Shown piece after piece: positions 24,826 through 33,094 of a stretch of DNA of 64,000 nucleotides (position 1 is its first letter; the number at the start of each line of letters is the position of its first letter). Below the pieces are notes generated by a model. That model made no database searches, was not told the DNA's origin, and worked only from the letters and a program-made list of their open reading frames with translations. Origin of the DNA: Azoarcus sp. (GTDB lineage Bacteria > Pseudomonadota > Gammaproteobacteria > Burkholderiales > Rhodocyclaceae); the NCBI GenBank assembly GCA_030604735.1, contig JAUVVG010000025.1:1-64000 (forward strand). Direction: 5' to 3'. The translations under genes were made by a program, and so were the position numbers.

Positions 24826-25995
24826 TCAGCCGATCGAAGACACCGCCCGCAGCCGCTCGCACGCCTCGGCCAGGGTGTCTTCGTTCTTGGCGAAACAGAA
24901 ACGGATCACCCGCTCGTCGGTACCGTCGGCGAAGAAGGCCGAGACCGGGATCGCGGCGACGCCGACCTTGCGGGTGAGGTGTTCGACGAAGGCGGTGTCC
25001 GGCATGTCCGAGATCGCGCCGTAGCGGGCGAGCTGGAAATAGGTGCCGCGCGAAGGCAGCAGTTCGAAGCGCGAGCCCTGCATCGCCTCGCGAAAGTAGT
25101 CGCGCTTGGCCTGGTAGAAGGCAGCCAGCCCGAGATGGCGCGACGAATCGGCCATGTAGTCGGCCAGCGCCAGCTGGACCGGCGTATTCACCGTGAACAC
25201 GTTGAACTGATGCACCTTGCGGAACTCGGCCATCAATTCGACCGGGCCGACCACGTAGCCGACCTTCCAGCCAGTGACATGGTAGGTCTTGCCGAAGCTC
25301 GACACGATCAGGCTGCGCGCGGCCAGCTCCGGGTCGCGCGCGCAGCTCAGGTGCGGCTCGCCGTCGAACACGATGTGCTCATAGACCTCGTCCGAGACGA
25401 TCACGATGCCGGTGTTGCGGGTGAGCTCGGCCAGGCGGGCCATGTCGGCCGCGCTCCAGACCGTGGCGGTCGGGTTGTGCGGCGAGTTGATCATGATCAT
25501 GCGGGTGCGTCGGCCGATCGCCGCCGCCACTGCATCCCAGTCGGGCCGGTAGTCCGGGGCGGACAGATGCATGCGCACCACCTTGCCGCCCTGCAGTTCG
25601 ATCGCCGGGGCATACGAGTCGTACACCGGCTCGAACACGATGACTTCGTCACCCGGATGGACCAGCGCGGCGATAGCGGTGAACAAGGCTTGCGTCGCCC
25701 CGGCGGTGACGGTGATCTCGGTGTCCGGATCGTAACGGCAGCCATACAAGGCCCCGACCTTGGCGGCGATCGCCTCGCGCAAGGGGGCGACACCGGCCAT
25801 GGGCGGATACTGGTTGAACCCTGCCTGCATCCAGTGATGCACCCGCTCGAACAACACCTCCTCCGCATTGAAATCGGGGAAGCCCTGCGACAGGTTGATC
25901 GCGCCACACTCCTGCGCCATGCGTGACATGACGGTGAAGATGGTGGTACCCACATTCGGCAGGCGGGAGGTCAAAGGGGCGGTGAAATGCGGCAT
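24826..25995 (-). CDS. Methionine aminotransferase (YbdL/MtnE-like)
   Basis: A 389-residue fold-type I aminotransferase. The N-terminal TTIFTVMSRMAQE and NLSQGFPDF stretches and K236 in SSFGKTYHVTGWKVGY match the E. coli YbdL group, which acts on methionine and its keto acid. It is divergent from mtnA with a 63-base gap, fitting the last step of methionine salvage (transamination of 4-methylthio-2-oxobutanoate). The ATG at 25995 opens MPHFTAPLTSRLPNVGTTIF; a start at 26028 is possible. Neither has a clear ribosome site. Confidence 0.85.
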   Translation of the reverse strand: MPHFTAPLTSRLPNVGTTIFTVMSRMAQECGAINLSQGFPDFNAEEVLFERVHHWMQAGFNQYPPMAGVAPLREAIAAKVGALYGCRYDPDTEITVTAGATQALFTAIAALVHPGDEVIVFEPVYDSYAPAIELQGGKVVRMHLSAPDYRPDWDAVAAAIGRRTRMIMINSPHNPTATVWSAADMARLAELTRNTGIVIVSDEVYEHIVFDGEPHLSCARDPELAARSLIVSSFGKTYHVTGWKVGYVVGPVELMAEFRKVHQFNVFTVNTPVQLALADYMADSSRHLGLAAFYQAKRDYFREAMQGSRFELLPSRGTYFQLARYGAISDMPDTAFVEHLTRKVGVAAIPVSAFFADGTDERVIRFCFAKNEDTLAEACERLRAVSSIG

Positions 25996-26058
25996 GACGG
26001 TATGGCTCGTTATGTTTTCGAGGCGCATATTGTGGCAGACGGACGTTAAAATCACCCC

Positions 26059-27123
26059 ATGAACTTCACCCAACCCATCCCCACCCTCTGCCGCGAAGGC
26101 GACGGTGTCGTGATCCTCGATCAGACCCTGCTACCCCACCGCTGCGAAACCCGCCGGCTCGACTCGCTCGAGTCAGTCGCCGCTGCCATCCGCGACATGC
26201 AGGTTCGCGGCGCACCGTTGATCGGTGCCACTGCCGCGTTCGGCGTGGCGATCGGTCTGAGCGACGATGCGACCGACGCTCGGCTCGATGCGGTGATCGC
26301 AGTGCTCGCCGCGACCCGGCCGACCGCAGTCAACCTCCATTGGGCGCTGGCTCGCATGGCGAACCGGCTCAAGCCACTTGCTGATGCGAGCCGGCATGAA
26401 GCAGCGTGGGATGAAGCCGAACGCATCTCCCGCGAGGATGCCGAAACCTGTGCCGCGATCGGTCACTTCGGCGTGGACCTCCTGCTGGATCTGGCCGCGA
26501 AGCGCAACGGGCCGGTGCGGGTGATGACCCATTGCAACGCCGGCTGGATCGCGACCCTGGGCGCGGGCACCGCGCTCGCCCCGGTGTATGAGGCTCACGC
26601 ACGCGGCGTGGCAGTGCAGGTGTGGGTCAGTGAAACCCGACCCCGCAACCAGGGCTTGCTCACCGAATGGGAGTTGCGCCAGGCCGGCGTGCCGCACAGC
26701 CTGATCTGCGACAACGCGGCCGGCATCCTGATGACCCAGGGCGAAGTCGACATCGTCATCACCGGCGCCGACCGGGTGGCGCTCAACGGCGACAGTGCCA
26801 ACAAGGTCGGTACCTACCTGAAGGCGCTGGCCGCGCGCGACAACGGCGTGCCGTTCTACATCGCCGCGCCGCTGTCGACGGTGGACTTCAATTGCCCCGA
26901 CGGTGGTGCGATTCCGATCGAGGATAGGGGCAGCGAAGAGGTCTACACCGTGCTCGGCCTGAATGCCGATCAGGCCGTCACCCGCCTGCGACTCGTCCCC
27001 GCCGACACCGGCACCGCCAACCCCGCCTTCGACGTCACCCCGGCCCGCCTGATCACCGGCATCATCACCGAAGCCGGCGTGTACCCACCGGGCGAATTGG
27101 CCGCGCTGCGACCCGCGCAATGA
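26059..27123 (+). CDS. mtnA: S-methyl-5-thioribose-1-phosphate isomerase
   Basis: A 354-residue enzyme that converts methylthioribose-1-phosphate to methylthioribulose-1-phosphate in recycling of methylthioadenosine from polyamine synthesis. The catalytic pair is visible as C159 (MTHCNAG) and D238 (ITGADRVA); VSETRPRNQG and ICDNAAG are further family motifs. The stop overlaps the ATG of a class II aldolase gene (ATGA), so the two enzymes should be made together. Confidence 0.95.
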   Translation: MNFTQPIPTLCREGDGVVILDQTLLPHRCETRRLDSLESVAAAIRDMQVRGAPLIGATAAFGVAIGLSDDATDARLDAVIAVLAATRPTAVNLHWALARMANRLKPLADASRHEAAWDEAERISREDAETCAAIGHFGVDLLLDLAAKRNGPVRVMTHCNAGWIATLGAGTALAPVYEAHARGVAVQVWVSETRPRNQGLLTEWELRQAGVPHSLICDNAAGILMTQGEVDIVITGADRVALNGDSANKVGTYLKALAARDNGVPFYIAAPLSTVDFNCPDGGAIPIEDRGSEEVYTVLGLNADQAVTRLRLVPADTGTANPAFDVTPARLITGIITEAGVYPPGELAALRPAQ

Positions 27124-27845
27124 ACATGCCCACTGCACCGGCTGCGCCCACTACACCTGGCGATCCGACCGGACCGTCCGGTCAGCCCGAAACCCAGGAC
27201 CCGCCAGCACTCGCCAACGACCTGCTGACAAGCGCCCGCGCCCTCGGCGCGGCGAGGCTGAACACCGGCACGGCCGGTAACGTCAGCGCCAGGCTGGGTG
27301 CGGGGATGCTGATCACCCCGAGCGGCCTGCCGCCGGATCAGTGCCGCAGCGAGGACATGGTCACGGTCGATGCGGATGGGCGGGCACACGGACCGCTCGC
27401 ACCGTCGAGCGAATGGCGCTTCCATCGCGACCTGTACGCCGCCCGCCCGGAGGCCGGCGCGATCGTCCACACCCATGCGCCCTTCGCCACCGCGCTCGCC
27501 TGCCAGCGCCGCGAGATCCCGCCTTTCCACTACATGATCGCCCGCTTCGGCGGCGACACCGTCCGCTGCGCCCGTTACGCGACCTTCGGCACGCAAGCGC
27601 TTTCGGACCATGTCGTCGCCGCGATCAGCGAGCGCAACGCCTGCCTGATCGCCAACCACGGCATGGTCGTCTTCGGCCGCGACCTGCCCCATGCCCTCGC
27701 GCTCGCGATCGAGTTCGAAGCCCTGTGCGAACAATACTGGCGCACCCTGCAACTCGGCCCCCCAGTGCTGCTGTCGGCTGAGGAGATGCGCGAGGTAGTG
27801 GCGCGCTTCAGCTGGTACGGCAAACCGCAGGAGACCGAGCGTTAG
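27120..27845 (+). CDS. Class II aldolase/dehydratase, probably acting on methylthioribulose-1-phosphate
   Basis: A 241-residue protein of the class II aldolase/adducin family. A proline-rich head of about 30 residues precedes the domain. The zinc ligands are H117 and H119 (VHTHAPF) and H180 (ANHGM), and E98 (PSSEWRFH) is the acid/base candidate. It overlaps mtnA, so its substrate should be the mtnA product. Two options fit: MtnB-type dehydratase, or methylthioribulose-1-phosphate aldolase of the dihydroxyacetone-phosphate shunt. No mtnC or mtnD lies nearby, which favours the second. Confidence 0.8.
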   Translation: MNMPTAPAAPTTPGDPTGPSGQPETQDPPALANDLLTSARALGAARLNTGTAGNVSARLGAGMLITPSGLPPDQCRSEDMVTVDADGRAHGPLAPSSEWRFHRDLYAARPEAGAIVHTHAPFATALACQRREIPPFHYMIARFGGDTVRCARYATFGTQALSDHVVAAISERNACLIANHGMVVFGRDLPHALALAIEFEALCEQYWRTLQLGPPVLLSAEEMREVVARFSWYGKPQETER

Positions 27846-28147
27846 TCCCGACCGGCATTTTCTTCCGCCCGTTTCAAGGCAAGCTTGAGTGCCCGTTCGC
27901 CGGCCACCGACTCGTCATGGCGTTGCTTTTCTGCCATGGACTTGTAGAAACGGGCGGACGGACGGAACACGCCTCGCTCGGCCTCGAAGGCAATGGAGGC
28001 CAAGGCTTGCAAGGGCTCCAGTGAGGCTTTGAACCATTCGGAGAACTCGGCAGGCGTCATCTGTCGAACACGCAGCGCCTCTTCGAGCTCGCGCGCCATC
28101 TGATGACGCGACATGGCCTCGGGATCCGCAAACGATTGACACCCCAT
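27842..28147 (-). CDS. Hypothetical protein
   Basis: A 101-residue, soluble, mostly helical and charged protein; no family is recognised. GGGAG lies 8 bases before the ATG at 28147. Its stop overlaps the convergent aldolase stop by 4 bases. The C-terminal helix is rich in Arg, Lys, Glu and Ala. Convergent overlap with a conserved gene makes it plausible as a real gene, but the evidence is modest. Confidence 0.55.
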   Translation of the reverse strand: MGCQSFADPEAMSRHQMARELEEALRVRQMTPAEFSEWFKASLEPLQALASIAFEAERGVFRPSARFYKSMAEKQRHDESVAGERALKLALKRAEENAGRD

Positions 28148-28265
28148 CTCTATGACTCCCAACAATCGAGACCGAGTTTAACGCCTAATCTCCTTGTCTT
28201 GCACCGTCGATGCCGAACCGATTCTGACCCGGTGACGGCTTCGCGCATAGCCGTCACCTCATCTC

Positions 28266-29147
28266 TCAATCACGATCGCCGCCGGACGACAACTCCAGTA
28301 CCTTCAGCAAACTCGCGGTGTCGTCGCCCCCCCAGCCTTGCGCCATCAGCGCGTTCAGTTGCTGGCCTGCTTGGGCGGCGATCGGCAGCGGGGCGCCGAG
28401 CTTGACCGCGTCGCCGAGGAAGATGCCGAAGTCCTTGTGGTGCAGGCGGGCCTGAACACCGGCGGCGAAGTCGCGGCGGACCATGCGGTCGCCGAAGACT
28501 TCCATCACCTTTGACGCAGCCGACCCGCCCATCAGCGCGGTATGGACCGCGGCGAGGTCGACCCGGTGTGCGGACGCCAGATGCATGGCTTCGGCACACG
28601 CCTGGATGGTCGAGACCATCAGCATCTGGTTGCAGGCTTTGGCGACCTGACCGGCGCCGGCTTCGCCGACATGTACGATGCGATGGCCGAAGCAGGACAG
28701 GATAGGACGCACCCGCTCCAGCGTGGCGGCATCCCCACCGGCCATGATCGCGAGTTGAGCGGCCGCGGCGGCGACATCGCCACCAGAGACCGGCGCGTCT
28801 ATCCAGCCGACGCCGCGTTCGGCGTGACGGGCGGCGAACTCCCGGGCCAGGCCGGGCGAGATCGTGCTCATGTCGACATGAATGCTGCCCTCGGCGAAAC
28901 CCTCGGCAAGTCCGTCTGGCCCGAAGGCGACGGCTTCAACGTCATGGCCATAGGTCACCATCGTGACCACGACCTCGCTTCGCCGTGCGACTTCGGCCGC
29001 TGAAGCGCAGCCGGTCGCGCCAGCCGAGACCAGTGGCGCGGCCGACTCGGGCCGGCGTGCCCAGACCGAAACCTCATGCCCCGCGTTCAAAAGGTGTGTG
29101 GCCATCGGCCGCCCCATCACGCCCAATCCGATAAATCCGACCCTCAT
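28266..29147 (-). CDS. NAD(P)-dependent beta-hydroxyacid dehydrogenase, copy 2
   Basis: A 293-residue member of the 3-hydroxyisobutyrate/tartronate-semialdehyde reductase family. The Rossmann motif GFIGLGVMGRPMATHL opens the protein. DAPVSGG at about residue 120 binds substrate, and the catalytic lysine is in GAGQVAKACNQ. It starts 3 bases after the stop of a clearly homologous gene, so they form a two-gene operon. The substrate (tartronate semialdehyde, glyoxylate or succinic semialdehyde) cannot be decided. Confidence 0.88.
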   Translation of the reverse strand: MRVGFIGLGVMGRPMATHLLNAGHEVSVWARRPESAAPLVSAGATGCASAAEVARRSEVVVTMVTYGHDVEAVAFGPDGLAEGFAEGSIHVDMSTISPGLAREFAARHAERGVGWIDAPVSGGDVAAAAAQLAIMAGGDAATLERVRPILSCFGHRIVHVGEAGAGQVAKACNQMLMVSTIQACAEAMHLASAHRVDLAAVHTALMGGSAASKVMEVFGDRMVRRDFAAGVQARLHHKDFGIFLGDAVKLGAPLPIAAQAGQQLNALMAQGWGGDDTASLLKVLELSSGGDRD

Positions 29148-29150
29148 CGC

Positions 29151-30029
29151 TCAGCCCTCCCCGCCGCTCATGCGCTCGAGGAGCTTGAGCATCGCGATCG
29201 AATCGTCCTCACCCAGGCCACTGCCGACCATGGCGTTGAACATCTGCGCGGTCGCGGCCGACGAGGGCAGCGCGAGACCGAGCCGGTGGGCCTCTTCCAT
29301 GATGATGCGCAAGTCCTTCTGGTGCATCCAGGCCTTGAAGCCGGGCTTGAAGTTGCGGTCGAGCATGCGCTGGCCGTGGTTCTCCAGAATGCGGGAATAG
29401 GCGAATCCGCCCATCAGCGCCTCGCGCACCTTGGCCGCATCCACCCCGCTCTTGCGCGCGAAGTTGAGCGCCTCGGCCACCGCGGCCACACCGACTCCGG
29501 TCAGGATCTGGTTGCAGGCCTTGGCGACCTGGCCGGCGCCGGAGGCACCGATCAGCGACACGGTCTTGCCCATGGCTTCGAACAGCGGCTTGGCCTTGGC
29601 GAACGCGGCCTCATCGCCGCCGACCATGATGGTGAGCGCGGCGTTGATCGCGCCGACCTCGCCACCGGATACCGGTGCGTCCAGCAGGGTGACGCCCTGG
29701 TCGGCCAACCGGGCGGCGATGGCCTGGGCAGCGGCTGGCGCGATGGTGCTCATGTCCACCATGATCAGGCCAGGACGTGCGCCTTTGGCCACGCCGTTCT
29801 CACCAAGGGCGACCTGCTCGACATCGGGGGCGTCGGCGACCATGGTGATCACGACTTCGACGCGGCTGGCGACATCCGCTGCACTGGCGCAATCGCCTGC
29901 ACCCGCGTCCAGCAGCGGTTGCATCGACTCGCGCCTGCGGCTCCAGACGTGAACGGTGTGGCCGGCCTTGATCAGGTTGAGTGCCATGGGGCGGCCCATC
30001 AGGCCCAATCCGATGAATCCGACTTGCAT
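29151..30029 (-). CDS. NAD(P)-dependent beta-hydroxyacid dehydrogenase, GarR/GlxR-like
   Basis: A 292-residue enzyme with GFIGLGLMGRPMALNL, DAPVSGGEVGA, the lysine in GAGQVAKACNQ and the C-terminal KDLRIIMEEA helix. These fit 2-hydroxy-3-oxopropionate reductase (GarR/GlxR), which reduces tartronate semialdehyde to glycerate in the glyoxylate pathway. It is the upstream member of the tandem pair. No glyoxylate carboligase or hydroxypyruvate isomerase lies nearby, so the pathway link is family-based only. Confidence 0.88.
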   Translation of the reverse strand: MQVGFIGLGLMGRPMALNLIKAGHTVHVWSRRRESMQPLLDAGAGDCASAADVASRVEVVITMVADAPDVEQVALGENGVAKGARPGLIMVDMSTIAPAAAQAIAARLADQGVTLLDAPVSGGEVGAINAALTIMVGGDEAAFAKAKPLFEAMGKTVSLIGASGAGQVAKACNQILTGVGVAAVAEALNFARKSGVDAAKVREALMGGFAYSRILENHGQRMLDRNFKPGFKAWMHQKDLRIIMEEAHRLGLALPSSAATAQMFNAMVGSGLGEDDSIAMLKLLERMSGGEG

Positions 30030-30087
30030 TTTCAGTCTCTCCTTGGTCTTATGGCTCGTCTAGGCAAGAGCACGAGGCGGGGGTCAG

Positions 30088-31008
30088 ATGAATTACGGCT
30101 CAATCATCAGGGAAATCGGCCGCGGCGCCAAGGGCGCGCGCTCGATCGACGCCGATCAGGCCGAGATCTTGTTCGGCGCGATGCTCGACCGCACGGTGCC
30201 CGACCTGGAGCTCGGCGCAATCGTGCTGTCGTTGCGGATCAAGAGCGAATCGCTCGAAGAGTTGATCGGTTTCAAACGAGCCATGGATGCACGTTGCGTG
30301 CAGGTCGCGGTACCGCCCGGTCCGCGCTGCGTGGTGCTGCCGACCTACAACGGCGCGCGGCGCCAGGCCAACCTGATGCCCTTGCTCGCGCTGCTGCTGG
30401 TGCGCGAGGGTATTCCGGTGCTGATCCAGGGGCGGCACGACTTCGACACCCGGGTGAGCCCGTTCGAGTTGCTCGCCGCGTTGGACATCCATCCGGCCAG
30501 CAATACCGGAATGGCGGGCGAGCAACTCGCGCGATCCCGCCTCGCCTGCCTTCAGGTCGAACATCTGCTGCCCGGGCTGGACGCACTGCTCGGCCTGCGC
30601 ACCCGCTTCGGCGTGCGCGGCAGCGCCCACACCATGGCGAAACTGCTCGATCCGTGCCGCGGACGGAGTGTGCGGGTCGTGGCGGTCACACATCCTGAGT
30701 ATCTGCAACGGATGCAGGATTTCCTGATCGCAGACCGGGGCTGTGCGATGCTGCTGCGCGGCACCGAAGGCGAAGGTTTTGCCAACCCGCGCCGCCGGCC
30801 GCAGATGATGGTGGTCGAAAACGGATCGGCCCGTATCGCCTGGCAGGCCGAGGAAGGGGGGGCGCCTCCGCTGGAGGGCTTGCCGGACGTGCCGCAGGTC
30901 GCCGAGAACGCCGCGCTGATCCGGGCGATGCTGTCGGGCGACGTGCCGATTCCGAGGGTGATCCGGGAGCAGGCCGAAGCCCTTGCCGAACTGGCGCGCG
31001 CCCGCTGA
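30088..31008 (+). CDS. ybiB: YbiB-like DNA-binding protein (TrpD superfamily)
   Basis: A 306-residue homologue of anthranilate phosphoribosyltransferase of the YbiB type. The helical N-terminal domain (ILFGAMLDRTVPDLELGAIVLSLR) and the LPTYNGARRQANLMPLLALLL region match YbiB rather than TrpD. The glycine-rich PRPP loop of TrpD is absent. E. coli YbiB binds nucleic acid without sequence preference and is LexA-regulated. The start is ATG 30088, divergent from the dehydrogenase pair. Confidence 0.85.
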   Translation: MNYGSIIREIGRGAKGARSIDADQAEILFGAMLDRTVPDLELGAIVLSLRIKSESLEELIGFKRAMDARCVQVAVPPGPRCVVLPTYNGARRQANLMPLLALLLVREGIPVLIQGRHDFDTRVSPFELLAALDIHPASNTGMAGEQLARSRLACLQVEHLLPGLDALLGLRTRFGVRGSAHTMAKLLDPCRGRSVRVVAVTHPEYLQRMQDFLIADRGCAMLLRGTEGEGFANPRRRPQMMVVENGSARIAWQAEEGGAPPLEGLPDVPQVAENAALIRAMLSGDVPIPRVIREQAEALAELARAR

Positions 31009-31088
31009 AATATCGGGCATCGAAAAAATGCCTCCAGGCAAGCGGAATGCACTGCCGTGGGGGCTCAGGTGCCACAGGTCCAACGTTA

Positions 31089-31254
31089 TTCGCGCCTTGC
31101 GGCGCTCCTACAGGTTGTTTCGAGCCCACCTTCAAGCTCACGGATTCGCGCCTTGCGGCGCTCCCATTCATCCTTTCGAGCGCCCGTGCAAACGAGGCGC
31201 AAGTTGCGCATCCTCGGGTGATTACATCCCTTGTAGGCGCGGCGCGAGCCGCGC
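31089..31254. repeat. Three REP units
   Basis: Two direct copies of TTCGCGCCTTGCGGCGCTCC (31089-31114 and 31145-31168) and one inverted relative at 31230-31254 (CTTGTAGGCGCGGCGCGAGC). They occupy the gap between convergent ybiB and the pirin gene. Confidence 0.75.
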
Positions 31255-31273
31255 TCGAGGGCTGTACCGAGCC

Positions 31274-32167
31274 TCACCCCAGACGGCCCTCGCGAAAATC
31301 GCTGACCGCGGCGTAGATCTCTTCCTGGGTGTTCATCACGAACGGTCCGTATTGCGCGATCGGTTCGTTCAGCGGACGGCCGGCGATCAGCAGCGCGCGG
31401 GTCGGTTCCGGGCCGGCCGCGATGACCACCCCGTCGGCCGTCGAATCGTTTGCGAGGATCGCCATGCGCTGCGCCGGAACCTCCGTACCCGCGATGCTCA
31501 GCGCGCCGCGATAGACATAAACGAAAGCGTTGAGGTCGGACGCGAGCGGCTGAGTGAAGCGCGCGCCGGCCGGCAGGTGGAGGTCGAGATACAAGGGCGC
31601 GGTCGCGTCACGCTGCATCGCCCCCTGCACGCCGTGGGTTTCGCCTGCGATCACCCGGGCGACGACGCCTTCGGCGGTCCTGGCTTCGGGGATCTCCCCC
31701 GACTTGATGTCGCGATACCAGGACGGGATCATCTTGTCGCGGGCCGGCAGATTGAGCCATAGCTGGAAGCCTTCCATCAGGCCGTCTTCCTGTTCGGGCA
31801 ATTCGGAGTGGATCACCCCCCGGCCGGCGGTCATCCACTGCACCCCGCCGTTCTCGAGCAAGCCCTCGTTGCCCCCGCTGTCCCGGTGACGCAGACGTCC
31901 GGCAATCATGTAGGTGACGGTCTCGAATCCACGATGGGGGTGGTCCGGGAAGCCGCCGATATAGTCGCCCGGGTCGTCGCTGCGAAAGGCATCGAGCATC
32001 AGGAACGGGTCCAGCCGTCGCTGCAGGTTCTGGGTCAGCACCCGGGTCAGCTTGACCCCGGCGCCGTCCGAAGTCGCCATTCCGGTGATGAGCCGCTCGA
32101 CCGCACGGCTGCGTGTGACACCGATACTTTGATGCTGATCGAACTGCGACATGGCGTTCGTACTCAT
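31274..32167 (-). CDS. Pirin family protein
   Basis: A 297-residue bicupin pirin. The metal ligands are placed as H76 and H78 (FPDHPHRGFE) and H120/E122 (GVIHSE) in the N-terminal cupin. Bacterial pirins bind iron; some oxidise quercetin or modulate metabolic enzymes. AAGGAG is 6 bases before the ATG at 32167, which sets the start. Its regulation may be tied to the azoreductase upstream on the same strand, 229 bases away. Confidence 0.9.
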   Translation of the reverse strand: MSTNAMSQFDQHQSIGVTRSRAVERLITGMATSDGAGVKLTRVLTQNLQRRLDPFLMLDAFRSDDPGDYIGGFPDHPHRGFETVTYMIAGRLRHRDSGGNEGLLENGGVQWMTAGRGVIHSELPEQEDGLMEGFQLWLNLPARDKMIPSWYRDIKSGEIPEARTAEGVVARVIAGETHGVQGAMQRDATAPLYLDLHLPAGARFTQPLASDLNAFVYVYRGALSIAGTEVPAQRMAILANDSTADGVVIAAGPEPTRALLIAGRPLNEPIAQYGPFVMNTQEEIYAAVSDFREGRLG

Positions 32168-32396
32168 TTCAATCTCCTTGTTCCAAATGCCGGCTCTCGA
32201 CCGGCCAGCCAATCGATAAGGCCGTACTGCGCTCCAAGACAGACCCAATCCTGCAGACAAAGCTTGCGGCCTGTATCGTCGGTGCTGCGCAAGTCATTGC
32301 AGGCGATGAGTGCGTGCCCGGGCCCCGAATTCGCCCGGGCGGAGAAGAAACGATGCCTCGCCCCCGAGCGCCGGATCCCACAGCCCACGGATGCGC

Positions 32397-33002
32397 TCAG
32401 GCAACGGCAAACACATCTTCGAGTTCGGCCTTCGCGTCGGCAAAGGCCTGTTCCACCGCCTCCGACCCCATCGCCAGCCCCTCGGCGTAGAGGAAGCTTA
32501 GATCGGTCATGCCGAGAAAGCCCAGGATGGTTTTCAGGTAGGGCACTTGCGTATCGGTGTCGGTGCCGCGGTACTTGCCGCCCCGGGCCAGCGCGATGAA
32601 AACCTTCTTGCCGGTGAGCAAGCCTTCCGGGCCGTTCTCGGTATAGCGGAAGGTCACCTTCGCGCGGGCGATCGCATCCAGCCAGTTCTTGAGTTGGGAC
32701 GAGATCGTGAAGTTGTACATCGGCACGCCGAGCACGAGCACATCCGTTGCCTGGATCTCGGCGATCAGGGCGTCGTCCAGCGCGACCCGGGCAGCCTGCT
32801 CTGGCGTGCGGTCGGATTCGGGGGTGAACAGCGCCTGCAGGGCGGCTTCGTCCAGTGCCGGATGGGGGTTGGCGGCGAGATCGCGCACCGTCAGCGACAG
32901 GCCCGGCGCATCCTGCCTCAGCCGTTCGACCACGAGATCGGCGAGACGGGTAGACTGGGCGCCTTCGCTGCGGGCACTGGCATTGATTTGAAGTACATTC
33001 AT
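32397..33002 (-). CDS. azoR: FMN-dependent NADH-azoreductase
   Basis: A 201-residue flavodoxin-like protein. NASAR near the N terminus and the [21 protein letters not shown] stretch are AzoR signatures for FMN binding. The enzyme reduces quinones and azo compounds with NADH in the cytoplasm and protects against thiol and quinone stress. It is divergent from a LysR-type regulator with a 92-base gap that contains an inverted repeat, a standard arrangement for LysR control. Confidence 0.9.
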   Translation of the reverse strand: MNVLQINASARSEGAQSTRLADLVVERLRQDAPGLSLTVRDLAANPHPALDEAALQALFTPESDRTPEQAARVALDDALIAEIQATDVLVLGVPMYNFTISSQLKNWLDAIARAKVTFRYTENGPEGLLTGKKVFIALARGGKYRGTDTDTQVPYLKTILGFLGMTDLSFLYAEGLAMGSEAVEQAFADAKAELEDVFAVA

Positions 33003-33035
33003 TTTCTCTCTCCATCGGGTTGGGTTGATGGAGTG

Positions 33036-33084
33036 ATCTTATTGTTTATCGCTCGCACCATTAAGCCGGCTATTCGGATAAGAT
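33036..33084. promoter_or_regulatory. Inverted repeat in the azoR/LysR divergent promoter region
   Basis: ATCTTAT at 33036-33042 and ATAAGAT at 33078-33084 are perfect inverted copies 35 bases apart, between the divergent azoR and lysR-type genes. LysR tetramers bind two spaced sites in such regions, so this is a candidate regulatory pair. Confidence 0.4.
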
Positions 33085-33094
33085 TGTTCTTACC

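Noticed and set aside
25996-26058. SAM or other riboswitch between the methionine aminotransferase and mtnA
   Set aside because: The 63-base divergent gap is too short for a known methionine-related riboswitch, and no such fold was seen.
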